A model generated the notes under the pieces. It searched no databases and had not been told where the DNA came from. It was given only the letters and a program-made list of their open reading frames with translations. DNA of 64,000 nt, from positions 620,001 to 684,000 of the forward strand of contig VDMD01000007.1 in the NCBI GenBank assembly GCA_007026445.1, written 5' to 3'. Source of the DNA: Schizophyllum amplum (taxonomy: Eukaryota; Basidiomycota; Agaricomycetes; Agaricales; Schizophyllaceae). Position numbers and translations under genes: made by a program. Below are positions 20,845 through 32,400 of this stretch, piece by piece; position 1 is the stretch's first letter; each line of letters opens with the position of its first letter.

Positions 20845-23694
20845 GTACGTGGTTACCGTTACAGGCTGGCCTATGCCTATCTGCACGTCGCGGGCTACCC
20901 CTAGCAATGGCGCGGCCCCGCCGTTCGCGTCAGTCATGCGCACAGGATTCTGAATATCAATGGCTTTTCCCGCTAGAAGTGAGTGCATTAGACGCTCGCT
21001 CATGATGTTCAGCTGGGATCCGGTATCGATAATCGCTCTGACAGGTACCCCTTCACACACCACGTCAAGTCGGATTAGATGATCCTCTACCCTGGGCTCG
21101 CCACGATCGGTAATGTACACCCTCTTCTCGCCGTCGATTATCCCCTCTCCTTCCATCTCCGCGCCCGCAGCTAACACACGCGTAAGCAGTTTAGGCTTTA
21201 CCGCCTCGAGGAAGCTTGACCGCATCTCCTTGGACACACCTAGAAGCTCTCGTAAGCTGATAGGCACCTTCACGTCGTCCAATACCTTGTCTAATAGTTG
21301 TCCAGCATTCCCTTCATTAGCAAGCGGGGCCTGCTTGGCCGGGCCCCGTGCTCTCATTGTACCGGCATCGGGGTTGTTAAACGGTGAGCGATCGCCGTCT
21401 CCTCCTTCCTTGGCTTTACTGATACTCGTTGGTGGCGCTCCTTCTTGAGAAAACCTTACGCGAGGTTTTCGCGCGTCGATAGGGAAGGGACGCGGAAAGC
21501 CGTTGAATAAGTCGCTTCCCCGCTGAAGGGGGCGCCCACCTGTACGCGTAGTCTCCGCGCGATCCTCTGCCCTTGCTGCGCGCGGCACGGGAGCAGGTGA
21601 AGTAAGTTCCTTCGCGCCAGCTGCGCCCTTATCTGACGCCTCCGCCCCTTGCTTACTCGTAGAGTCCGCCATGGGTACGTCGCCGCGGGACGTGTTCGTT
21701 TCTTCGACGCGGGGTGCGTTGGAAGGAGGAATAGTCTGCACTCCCGGGAGCGGCGTGGCAGGGCGTGTCTGTATAGCGGTGCGTTCTGCCCTCCTTTCCG
21801 CGTTGATTGCACTCAGATCTGCTGAAGGAAGACCTCGAAATTTGCTGGGGACAGCTTGGCGTGGCACGTTCTGGCGGAGGCCGGGGGGCCGTCGAGGTAC
21901 GTCCATCCGTTCTCGTCGAGCCGCGGTAGACCGTTTCTCCGAGCGCTCTACTGGATAAGCCACTACGCGGAACACATTTCCCTCCGCGTCCGTCTCATAG
22001 TACGATTCCAGGTCCTCTTCGTCCACCTCGGTATCGGCTTCGTACTCGCCCTCGTCCTCGTCTGGTGCTTCCTTGTAGAAGGCTGCCAGTTTGTCGTGAT
22101 TAATCTTCTGTGAGTACTCCCCTTCGTCCTCTGATCCCGTGTCCACCGTCGCATAATAGGAGCTCACACGATTGTTCAGCGCATTTTGTTCTTCCTCATA
22201 GTACAAGCTGGCGGGGATACTAGCCTCACCTATCGTCAAGCGGTCGATGGCGCTTGCCAGGGACTCCATAGGTCTGCGACGGATGATCCCCCCGTTGTTG
22301 AGGACCAGGCGATTAGAGGTAGGGTCTCGTTTTGCCCTCCCTTCTCGCAGAATCTTATTGATCTTTGGACAGTCACTGATACGATGATCTGGGTCGTTGC
22401 ACCCAAAGCAGGTCAGGTCGGGCCCGTTCGAGGCTGTCGCCCCTCCCGGCGTAATTCGCGGCTGTGGCTGGAGGTGAGGGGGCGTGTCCCGCACCATCGG
22501 CGTCGGTACTGATGTCTGGGCCACAGCTACTCGCCCCGACGAACGCGGCGGAGAGCTTGAGAAGGGTCGTGAGTGAATCACTTCGTCCACGCGTCCAGTC
22601 TCGTCTAACGAAATTGCCTTGTAATAGAGCGAGGCGTATATAGGGTTTTCCGGCCTCATCGCATTAAGCTGACGGACTAGATTTGCGACCTCCCCTGCAT
22701 TCCCTGACATCTTGGCGGTGCGTTGCTGCTTCTTTTCAGCCTTCTTCCTCTCCTTTTCTTTCTTCCTCGCCCTTCGGCGCTTCCTCTTGCGCTCGTCCGC
22801 TTCTGAATCGGAACTCGCGTCTGAGGAATAGTCTGAGTCCGAGTCAGAGGCTGACAGCTCCTCCTCAGGCTCGAGCCCAAACTTATCAGCGTCGGGCCGC
22901 ATCGTCGTGAACCGCTGTCGCTGGAAGTGCTCCTCTGCTACGGTACAGATGAGGTCCATCGGGTATGCTTCCTGCAGGTCGTGATGCGGCTCTATAGCTA
23001 ATATTCGATTCTCCAGCACCGATCTCAGCACTGGATTGATACCTAGCCAAAAATACGAGGCTTCATCCTCCTCGGTCATCTTTCGCTTGTTGACTAGCTG
23101 GCCGGCACGGCTGATAAAGCGTGTATAATATTGATTCCACTGCGTGAGATTCGTTATAGACTTCTTCTGCATGCGAGTCGCGAATTTAACCACGTCGGAC
23201 GGCTTGTATTTGAGATGTACTCTCTCGGCATTGTAGTATTTGAGTATGATTGCTCTCAACCCGTCCCAGTCGCTCCGCGCGTACTGCCGGGTGGACATGA
23301 TAAATTCGCCTATATGCTGGGAACAGTACTGGACTATGCTATGACATTTATCATAGTCGCTAAATACGTTGTACTGACGCAGTAGACGATCGTAATGCTC
23401 AAGGAATCGTTCGGTCTCGTGGAAGGCGCCTCGGAAGGTTTTGGGGGCCTGACGCGACCCGGGGGTCGGCAAATCCAGCACGGTTAACGGTCGTACTGGG
23501 CGCGGCAAGGCAGAACGGTCCACGGTAGGGAAATGGTGGGATGGCGCGACCGGCGCGCGCACTTGCGGTAGAGGCGTATCACTTTCGCGCTCTTCCTCAA
23601 AGTCCTCCCGGGATCGCGAGGCCGTGGCATATTGTCCTTCTTCATCGGAATGATTCATAATTTCGAAGTCTTCGGTACTAGAAAGTCTGGTCAT
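20845..23694 (-). pseudogene. gag: Retroelement gag with aspartic protease, 3' end cut by Plavaka
   Basis: The open frame is 966 residues; the last few codons come from the inserted transposon. Residues about 80-280 form the retrotransposon gag capsid region (FRGAFHETERFLEHYDRLLRQ; WDGLRAIILKYYN; MTEEDEASYFWLGINP). A strongly basic Lys/Arg run follows (about 310-340). A CCHC zinc knuckle, CX2CX4HX4C (CFGCNDPDHRISDC), lies at about 429-442. A retropepsin-like protease begins near residue 880 with the catalytic DTGS at about 889. The protease C-terminal half is missing because the frame runs into the Plavaka element at 20842. Confidence 0.9.
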
Positions 23695-23802
23695 GTTTTA
23701 GAGGCAATGTATGTAAAGGAAATAAGTGTATAAACTACTCAAAAAAAGGGTTCAAAAGTGGTAGTCGAGATCAAGATACCTCCCCTCGCGGTGGGCTCCA
23801 GA

Positions 23803-24474
23803 TGTCAGGCTTGAAAAAGGTTTGAAGTGTGGGGAAAATAAAAAAGCCTTTAATCAAAAATACGAATTCTTAGCGAGGTGGTAGGCTTCGCGTTCGACGA
23901 CCGTGAATTTAGTATGAGTAGAAGGAGAATGTTGAAGTGAAAGGAATACAAAGTCTAATAGGAGGGCGGAACGTATAAGCTGGACGAGTACGACGGGGAC
24001 GGGGCGAGGCGGTACAAGGTATTCTACGGGGAATATTCGTGCGGGACAGGCGGCCGTGGATCGGAGGGCGGAGCGTAGATCAGGGGATTCGGAAGCTGCA
24101 GCGGTCAGTACGGGGTCAGTCAAGGTCAGCAGGAGACGTTCAGAGGGCGGGGTACTCAGCTAACGTGGTCGGTTTTCAGCGCGGCGGCGGGCGGTTCGGT
24201 GAGTTCAGCGGCGGGACGGGGGACGAGACAGCAGGAAACAAGTTAGATAAGGAACTACTCTACGAGTATCTACTTTATATAGTCCGCTAGGGCGGGGACG
24301 CGTCACTTGCCCACGCCTCAGGGCTAAGGGTTCGGGGAGGCTCATCCCCGAGTTCGAATTCGGGAGTTCCCGAGGCAGGTCACGGGGTCATTTCGGGGCT
24401 TCCCGAAACAGGTCACCGGTCATGCTTTTCGCTCGGTGCCGAGCGTGATATGCATACCGATTTCCCGCACGACA
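23803..24474 (-). repeat. 5' LTR (relative to element direction)
   Basis: A 672-bp LTR matching 2179-2850 without a difference that I could see. It should drive minus-strand transcription into gag, whose start is 108 bp inside. A candidate primer-binding site (minus strand, starting TGGAGCCCACC) lies at about 23784-23800. The 3' neighbour on the plus strand is the MCD4 promoter region. Confidence 0.95.
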
Positions 24475-24849
24475 GTAGATAGTCATCAGAAGAGTTGCAG
24501 AAGGTTTGCCGTCGCCCGAGCATGCGGGATTTATTCGCAGGAGTGAGGAATTCGGTGACTTGCTTTGTTCACAAGTTCAACTTTACCGGCGATCAAACGT
24601 ATTAGAAGGTCACGCTCCGAGAGAAAAAATGGATATCCTGTTCCGATTCCTCAATCTGTTAAGCGAGCAAACTGCCCTGTAAATGAGTCAGTGACCATTG
24701 GACAGATGTGGGACGAAGAGCTAGCTCGTTATGGTGGGAGGAAGCAAGAGCAGTAGTTTTATTTAAAGCCGGCTAGCGGCCCGTCGCCCGTTCCGCATCA
24801 CGCGTCTCAGGGGTGTTCTTTCCGAAAACGCGCATTCCCTTTGCCAACC
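24475..24849. promoter_or_regulatory. Short upstream region of MCD4
   Basis: Only 375 bp separate the retroelement LTR from the MCD4 start codon, so the element landed in or just above the native promoter. The first four bases are the right target duplication GTAG. No clear TATA box was identified near the start. Confidence 0.4.
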
Positions 24850-27800
24850 ATGGGGGAGAGCATCGGGCGCTTACTGCTCCTTGGCTTAGTCTTCCATCTG
24901 GTCTTCATTGGCTCTGTATTCGACTGTTACTTTACAAGTCCTGTACACCATGGAATGCACAGCTACAGTCTGCCACGCCCAGAGGCGATGCGCCTAATGC
25001 TCATAGTCGGTGAGTGAGGCGATCGCGTGTAGACTGCTATGGCTGTTTGACAACTGTTTAGGAGATGGCCTTCGGGCAGACTTGCTATTCCAAAAGAATG
25101 GTTTCGGGGAGCTGTACAAGGAGGCCGACGTGGTTGCGCCATACCTAAGAGAAGTCATCGAAGCGCGGGGCGCTTTCGGTGTCTCCCATACACGCGTACC
25201 GACAGAGAGTAGACCAGGACATGTTGCTATCATAGGTGCGTTTGCTATGTCCCTCACAAGCATCGCTTCTCACCAAACTTTACTCAGGCGGCATGTATGA
25301 AGACGTCTCTGCCGTGACCAAGGTGTGTGTGTCGCCGCTTGAACGGATCTCGAGCTCATCATGTGTAGGGCTGGAAGACGAATCCAGTACGTTCTGTTCA
25401 ATGTCAAATTCACGCTCGCGCACCTGTTCATCAAGGTAGACTTTGATTCCGTCTTCAACCGGTCCAGGGTCACCTTCTCCTTCGGTTCCCCGGACATACT
25501 TCCCATGTTCGCGCGCGGCGCTGAACCAGGACGAGTGCACACATGGTCATACGAGGAGGAGGATGAGGACTTTACGAAAGGTGGGCAGACGAAAGTACTC
25601 GTACACCGGACGTCCGCTCACGAATCCTCGGTGCAGATGCGACTGCTCTCGACATATGGGTTCTCGACGAACTAAAAACATTACTCCGCAACGCTACCAC
25701 TGATCCTGAACTCGACGCGCATCTACGTGGGGACAAAGTCGTCTTTTTCCTCCATCTGCTCGGACTCGACACCACGGGACATTCATATCGTCCTTTCTCC
25801 CGCGAATACGCCCACAACATCAAGGTCGTGGATGGCATTGTGCGCGAGGCCGAAGAATTGCTGGACAGATTTTACGGGCGTGACGGCGAGACGGCGTTTG
25901 TCTTCACCGCGGACCATGGTATGAGCGTCATCGGGAACCACGGCGACGGAAGTGAGTACTTAGGCATGCTACAGACGTATCTAACGCGCTGTAGATCCCG
26001 ACAGCACGCGCACGCCCTTGGTGATGTGGGGTAAAGGCATTCGAGGGCCCCTGGAGGACTCTGTCCCGCCGTCTCACGACGCGTACTCTGCGCCATGGGA
26101 CCTCGCGCATCTCTTCCGCCGCGACGTTGAGCAGGCGGATATTGCGCCTCTTATGGCCACTCTACTCGGCATCGAATGGCCCGTCAACTCTGTTGGCATC
26201 CTTCCGGAAGTTGATGCTTTACGGCCTGGATTCCTGCAGCCTACGGAAGGAGACAAGACTTTGGCACAGGCCGCGCTAGTCAACGCCAAGGTACGAAGTT
26301 GTCCGACCCAATTGCTTGTACTTCATCCTTACGTGAGTTGCTCTCAGGTACTCCTCGAAAACTACAGAATAAGTCACGGTCAGTATAGGTTCTCCCGTAT
26401 ATCTCTCTAGCCCTGACAAAACGCAGACCTCAAGAAGTCTCGCACATTCTGGTTCCAAGAGTTCTCGGCTCTTGAAAGGATAGTCACCGACGCATCTCCT
26501 TCAGAAGACCTCGCCATACCCACCAAGGCACCATTTCGCGCCTGGCTGCTCCGCCGCATTCAAAACCTCATCGACGCCGGCGACTACACCGAAGCGCGCG
26601 CCTCTGCATCCGAACTCATTCGGCTCACGCTGCAAGGTCTTCGTTATCTGCACACCTACGAACGCTTTCTCATCCGTGCCCTGGCTGTTTTCGCCTACAT
26701 GGGGTGGGCAGCGCTCATGACCCTCTATATCTTCCCTCCGGTTAGGGATTCGACGAGAGCTCGGACGATGCGCAAGGGTACTGTAGAGCCATCTTTCGGC
26801 GCTGTACTGGCGGGCTTCTCTGCTTTTTTCGCGGCCCAGCATTCACCGTGGACATACTATCTCTATGTCCTCTTCCCTACGTACTTTTGGTATACCTTCG
26901 CCAGGGATGGGGGACCTGTACTGCAAATGCTTGTCGAAGAGGCGAGGGCCCATCCCGGAAGCCTGATGTGGCACACAGGCCTCGTCGGGGGCAGCCTCAT
27001 GGCGATGGTGGTAAGTCTTTTGGGAAACGTCGGCATGCAGTCATTGACTCACCTTACAGATGGCGTACACGCAACGTTATATATGGACTGTGGGCTATGT
27101 TGTAATAGGCTTGATGTGGCCAGCGACGTCGTGGTCGGCAGCAGCGAGAGCGAAAATGGGCTCAAAGGTGCTACTTTGGCCCTTGGTGTGCGCCGCTAGC
27201 GGTGTGTTTCCGTTGCTCAGCGTGGACAAGACGGAAAGCCCGACAACTATGTGCGTGGTCTATACGCCTCTCTCGCTTGAAGCTGACATGGTTATAGCAT
27301 GTCTGGAGGCGTCTGTATATTGCTGGTCTCGTATATGGTGTACTACGTGAAGGTGGCGGCCTCAGCCGAGGCGGCGACCAAACGATTGTTTCTGTTCCAG
27401 GTGATTTCAGCCCAGTCTATCGTCGTACTATGGCTTATGTATTCTCGCGCAGGGAGTTCTTGTCGTGGCGTCTATGCTTGTGACTGCAAGCTCGGTACAT
27501 AGTTTGCAGGCGAAGCGTGGCTTGCCCCTCATGAATCAAGTCATTGGATGGTTGATGCTGAGTATGTCTACTCCTGATTGTCCCCGTGGCCATCGTGTAC
27601 ATTGTCCCTTTACTTACCACAGACACAGCTCTGTCGACGCTTACGCCCTTTGTGGCCACCGTCAAGCACCGGCGGCCCGGTTCCAAGATCCTGATGTACT
27701 TTCTGGGCTTTGGGACCTGCTTCATCTTGCTTTCGATCAGCGTCGAGGGCCTGTTCTATGCCGCATATACGGCAACGCTTGGAGTTTGGGTCGAGGTGGA

Positions 27801-28582
27801 GGAGGCTTTGCGCGACGCGTCAGCTGGTAGTTCGATGACGACGCAGGCGGCTTCCGAGCAGACGCGGATGAATTCCGCCGCAGAACTGTTGAGGCAGTTA
27901 GACACTAGCGCAAGTGCGAAGGGTGTCTCAAAGGCGGACGACAGCAAGCACCAGAGAGGCTTTGCTTTTATCGCGGATGACTTGCGGATCGCTCTTTTCT
28001 TCCTGTTCTTCGTCCAGGTTGGGTTCTTTGGTACGGGCAAGTGCGTAGTATTAGTCTTGTTGAAAGTGAAATACTGATCATACCCAGCGTGGCATCCATA
28101 TCCTCGTTCTACCTAGCTCCAGTCTATCGCCTCATCCCAGTCTTCAGTCCCTTCTTTATGGCCGCACTCTTGGTACGCGTATTTCATCACGATACTTCAG
28201 ATTTTAAGCTGACGATGCGTCGCTATATAGATATTCAAGATTGTTGTACCCTACGTGATGCTTGCGATGGCATTTGCTGTCTTGAACCATCGCTTGCACC
28301 TCCCGCCCTTCTCCCTCTTTGTTGTAGCTCTGGCGTTGACGGACGGTACGCAGCCTGTCGCTTGCTTACAATATTGTCGACTGACGCTCGTCGACAGGCA
28401 TGACGCTGGCATTCTTCTTCATGGTCTCCGACACGGGCTCATGGCTGGAGATTGGGCAGACGATCAGCTTCTTCTGTATTACGTCCCTCCTGTTGTTATG
28501 GTCGGCGGGCATATGTGCGGCGGGGGAGTGTCTGATGGCGGATACGTTCTTGCGAGGTTCCGCGCTGGAAAAAACTAGATGA
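24850..28582 (+). CDS. MCD4: GPI ethanolamine phosphate transferase 1 (PIG-N/Mcd4)
   Basis: A multi-exon gene. The N-terminus has a membrane anchor ([21 protein letters not shown]) and the family signature VHHGM. The luminal alkaline-phosphatase-like catalytic domain follows: [59 protein letters not shown] and the metal-binding TADHGMS ... GNHGDG. The C-terminal half has about a dozen membrane spans of the PigN domain ([45 protein letters not shown]). The enzyme adds ethanolamine phosphate to the first mannose of GPI precursors in the ER membrane and is essential in yeast. Catalytic motifs are intact. Exon joins in the N-terminal half were checked and keep frame; the membrane half was followed less closely. 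Confidence 0.93.
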
Positions 28583-28965
28583 TATAATCGGCTATCTGTT
28601 GTATGCGCTGAATCGGCGTGGCAAAATGGCAGCCTTCCGAAGGCGCTGGTATGCATGCATTAATCGAATCAAATAAGAAGAATTGTGTTCAGCCTCAAAT
28701 GTTGCTAGAAAACTCCCGCCTACGCCGATTTTTCAGTCTTGCCTTGCGGACCGTGGGCAGGCGGCTCGAGAGGAAGGGTAAGTAGTAGTTCGCGTGCGCA
28801 CGCGTGGATGAAGGGTGGCGAGCTTGAGCTCATTACATATCCAACCTCTGTTGTCCAAGAGCGCTGCGCTGATTGCTGCCTTCCTGGTACAGTCTTGATA
28901 CTTTTCATACAAGTGTCGAGGGTCCTTGCAAGGTAAGGAAATGGCTCTTTTCTGAATCATGTTAA
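28583..28965. other. Intergenic, MCD4 to tRNA
   Basis: About 380 bp holding the MCD4 3' region and the upstream flank of the tRNA gene. No further gene is seen. Confidence 0.5.
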
Positions 28966-29050
28966 GCCCGAGTAGTCTAACGGTTATGACGTCGCTTTCC
29001 GGTTTCGCATCTGTAGGCGGAGGTTGCGGGTTCGAATCCCGTCTCGGGTT
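28966..29050 (+). tRNA. tRNA-Arg(CCG), intron-containing (isotype tentative)
   Basis: The cloverleaf folds as: acceptor 28966-28972 with 29043-29049 (one G-T pair); D stem GTC/GAC; anticodon stem TCGCT/GGCGG; T stem GCGGG/CCCGT with loop TTCGAAT. Internal promoters match A-box (TAGTCTAACGG) and B-box (GGTTCGAATCC) consensus. A T4 Pol III terminator follows at 29053-29056. The anticodon loop is 19 nt, so a 12-nt intron at the canonical 37/38 position (29003-29014) is inferred, leaving anticodon CCG (29 kb positions 28999-29001). The isotype depends on that intron placement. Confidence 0.78.
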
Positions 29051-29828
29051 CCTTTTATCGTCCGCTTTTTGCTTGGCATAGAAACGCGCCGTCCGGGCGG
29101 CGGGGATACGAACTTCAACTGTCGGAGCCGCCGGTACCGCGCGATTTCTCATCACGTGACAGTAGTTGAACTTTATCTGACGGGGGATTGACGATTAGGC
29201 TCACTGATGTCAGCAGATCGACCTGAGAATGGATGGACATATTGCCAGCGCTTAAGTGAAGTCGTCTAACTCGAAACCGGTGTCAGCCGATCACTATATT
29301 GTTCGAGCAACAACCACGAGTCTACTAGGGCGGCGCGTGTCTGAAGGCTGATCCCACGTTTCGGTGGTCTGATACTCTACAATGATATAAGTAAGTAGAG
29401 CCGATAGAGAGTGAGATTAGCAGGCCAAAGTACGGCTGAATGCGCTGCTGTATTAGCAGCGCCTGTCGCGAGCAATCCTTGGGAGTCAGGCAGATATGAA
29501 GATAGCTGAGTTCACATGAGTCAGGTCCTGATCAGGTCAGACGATCACTGTGGGCGTCCTCTATGGTACCGGTACAGGAAGCACAGCTTGTCATGGGTAG
29601 AGCATGCCCGATAAACAATCGTCCGTACCAAAGACTCGCGCACCATCTCACGCCACACTACCACATCTTCTCTTCCGGATCCATCTTCAACGTCGCATTC
29701 CATCTGTCGTCAAGCGGATTACTTCGAGCGAGTCGACCCGTCCTCCCCGTCATTGAAAGTCTCCGAAGACGCTCGACCTGAACTGGCGCTTCGCAGGTTC
29801 AAGCTGACTAGGTGTTTAGCAGCGTGCA
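29051..29828. other. Intergenic / 5' region of NADAR gene 1
   Basis: Nearly 780 bp between the tRNA and the first NADAR gene. A short open frame at 29563-29781 shows no recognisable protein and probably lies in the 5' UTR. Nothing else is supported. Confidence 0.45.
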
Positions 29829-31953
29829 ATGCAGACCCAAAATCAGACAGCGGGAGCACTGCCACAAATTCCAGGCTGGAGGACAGCGCAGAACGCACAG
29901 GCCCCAAATCATTCCTGGTGGCCGACATGGCAGGGTTGGGGTACACTCCCGTGGCGCAGGCAGCCCCGTGCTTACCCAGGCGCCACACAAGGTCAGCCTC
30001 TGCCGCCGGGGCCCACCGCACAACGACGCGGGCCGCGACCGCCTCCTCCGCTGAACAGGACTGCCCCCGGACAAAGACACGCACCTCCTGCGGCCATACA
30101 GAACGCGTACAATTGGCAACACAGACAAGGGCCCGCACCTCAGCGCGAGCAAGCGCATACACCCCAGACCACCGCGCCACAGCAAACGACTATTTTCTAT
30201 CCCGGGGCTGTACCTAACGGCCCTGCGGTGCATACAGTACCAGTGACTAACCAGACGCGAGCGCCCGATCCCGCTGCAGCGACGGTCCAGAACAACGTGT
30301 TGAGCGTGCCGCCGGTGCATCCCGCCACACATCGTCCGGCACCTACGTACCCGCGCACAACACCGGTCCAGGATAATGTGTTGAGGGTGCCGCCAGTACA
30401 CCCCGGCACAGAACGTCCCCCGGCACACCAGGCCGCAGCGCTGACGCCAAACCAGGCCGCAGCGCCGATGCCGACCCGGGCTGCAAAAGTGTACCCAACC
30501 GTCAGGCCTCGGCCAGTGACACCATACCCCGCTCCAGCGATGCTATACCACGCACCGACACCATATCACAGCTGGCCATCGCACTTGCCTCCGGGAAACC
30601 AGCAGGCGCACGGGCACAATCACCACGGGGCCGGGGGGCACCGCGACAATAAACGTCACCCTCATTTCGACGACGGTAACGACCGCGGCCACCGCATCTT
30701 GTTCCACGACAAGCGCAAGCCGCATTATGGGTTCACGAACCTCTCCAAGCATAATGTGTTTTACGATGGGAAACTATACCCGACAAGCGAGCATCTGTTC
30801 CAGGCCTTGAAGGTGCGTGGACGAGGATGGTGTCAAGGTGGTGAAGAACGGGGCGGTTTGATGGCAATAGAGGTGGGGGTTCACTTGTCAGAAGATCGGT
30901 GCGGCTGGGAGGTGGGCAACTTCACGTGCTGCTCGAGGCTGATGAGAGCCAAGGAGGGTGGGCGTTGGGGGACATAAGATCGAATGCTGCTGACGCCGCC
31001 TGCGAAGCCAGCACTGACGGCGCTGCAGTTCCTGAAGGTCAAGCCTGATCTCGCCGAGCACATTCGCATGTGCTCCGATAAGCCGCGCAGAGCGATTGAA
31101 GAGGCACATCGGCTTCGAAAGAGTCGGCGTAGTGATTGGAAGGACGTGAGGATCCGGATGGTGAGTGACAGGCATTTTGTGAGTTCGCGTTGAAGAGCGT
31201 TGCGTACGCCGCAGACTCGAGGACTCTCGTACACTTCATGTTGGAGAATGCCGTCCAGGGCTGATTCCATTGCGCAAAATCAATTGCGTCGCCCCCAGTT
31301 TCGTCCACGACCTGTCGCCCGCTGCGTACACCCTGCTAACACCCCCACAGATGTACAGAGCCATCCGGCACAAGTTCAAACAGCACCACACCCTGCGCCA
31401 GGAGCTGCTTGATACGGGGAATGCGAAGCTCGTTGAGGTGCGTCTGACGGATGATTGCGACGGAGTTTGAGTTTGTTGGAACGGCTGGAGTCTCGCCCAG
31501 GCAGCGGGAGACGAGGATTTCTTCGAGACAGTGTTCGCGAAATCTTGCGATGGACGGAAGCTTTGTCGATCGGGCGAGCCGCCGCGCGAGTTATCTGTTC
31601 CCGAGCGAACTCTACCAAGCTGTTTTCTCCGAAGCTATCCACCCTCGAGTGTTCCCTTGCCGAGCCGTCGCTTCCGGATCCGTCCTCTGCGAAGGTGTTG
31701 CCTACTGGCGTGATGCTGATGTGGTAGACGACTGCGTCAACGGTGGCTGGGCACGCCGGTGGTGGCTGGGCATGCCGGAGTGACGCAGATGCTCGTATAA
31801 TATCGCCCAACTGACCACCTCCGACAGGCCTCCCCAACTGACGACTTCTGGGGCATCGGCAAAGATGGGAAGGGCCGCAATGAGCTCGGCAAGGCGCTGA
31901 TGAGGCTACGCGATGAGTTTCGGCGGGAGGGTGGGCAAGGGCGGAAGGGATAG
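29829..31953 (+). CDS. NADAR-domain protein 1 with long Pro/Gln/His-rich N-terminus
   Basis: Four exons: 29829-30812, 31029-31160, 31351-31437, 31828-31953; about 442 residues. Residues 1-280 are Pro/Gln/Ala/His-rich and probably disordered, with a short internal duplication (VQNNVLSVPPVHP and VQDNVLRVPPVHP). The NADAR (YbiA-like) domain follows: RILFHDKRKPHYGFTNLSKH, LYPTSEHLFQALK, FLKVKPDLAEHIRM and the terminal block DDFWGIGKDGKGRNELGKAL. Characterised NADAR proteins are N-glycosidases that release ADP-ribose from guanine or act on riboflavin-pathway intermediates. The introns are unusually long (216, 190 and 390 nt against 50-70 elsewhere). Internal exons of 132 and 87 nt match the three other NADAR genes here. 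Confidence 0.85.
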
Positions 31954-32400
31954 GTCGAGGATGGGCGAGGGATGAAGGGGTGTGTTAAGCGAAGGTCGTG
32001 CAGGTGATGAGAGAGTGAGTCGGGTTGCTGATGCGGGGAAGCGATGACGAGATCATTGCCTGAAGGAAATGGTGGGCCGCCGGTGAGAGAAATTCTGTGA
32101 ATAGTGTGCGAGGCCGTCTAGTGTTCTGGTTCGGGGTTTCCGGTGTATTTGTAGTCATGACTGGTATATCGTTGGTGATCAAGGATGGGTGCCTTCTCAG
32201 GACTATGGACCCGGTGAAGGAGATCGTGAGCGTCGCGGTGCTCATCCAGAACGAAGTCGAATCCTAAGCGTGGCTGGCCGCACCGATCGTACGGAGTCCG
32301 TAAATTCGCCGTGCGCTGCTGCTGGTGCATATCGGATCCATGGATCAACGATAGAAAACAAGGGCGAAAGTATAGGCTCTTCCCGCAGCAAAGGACGATA
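31954..32400. other. Convergent intergenic region, NADAR 1 / VPS71
   Basis: About 450 bp between two convergent genes, holding their 3' regions. No coding or RNA feature is recognised. Confidence 0.5.

Larger units (their letters stand above)
2179..24474 (-). mobile_element. Composite Ty3/gypsy LTR retrotransposon, 22.3 kb
   Basis: Two direct 672-bp LTRs (2179-2850 and 23803-24474) bound the element, flanked by the 4-bp duplication GTAG (2175-2178 and 24475-24478). Read on the minus strand the order is LTR, gag with protease, ORF2, pol (RT, RNase H, integrase), a 3' ORF, LTR. RT-RNase H-integrase order and a GPY/F motif after the integrase place it in Ty3/gypsy (Metaviridae-like). A candidate primer-binding site starting TGG lies two bases inside the 5' LTR (about 23784-23800). 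Gag-protease is split by a 9.0-kb Plavaka transposon and pol by a 405-bp hAT-like MITE, so this copy should be non-autonomous. Without these two inserts the element would be about 12.9 kb, long for a fungal gypsy element. Confidence 0.92.

Noticed and set aside
30197..30752. Minus-strand frames opposite NADAR 1 exon 1
   Set aside because: Shadows of the Pro/His-rich coding exon on the other strand.
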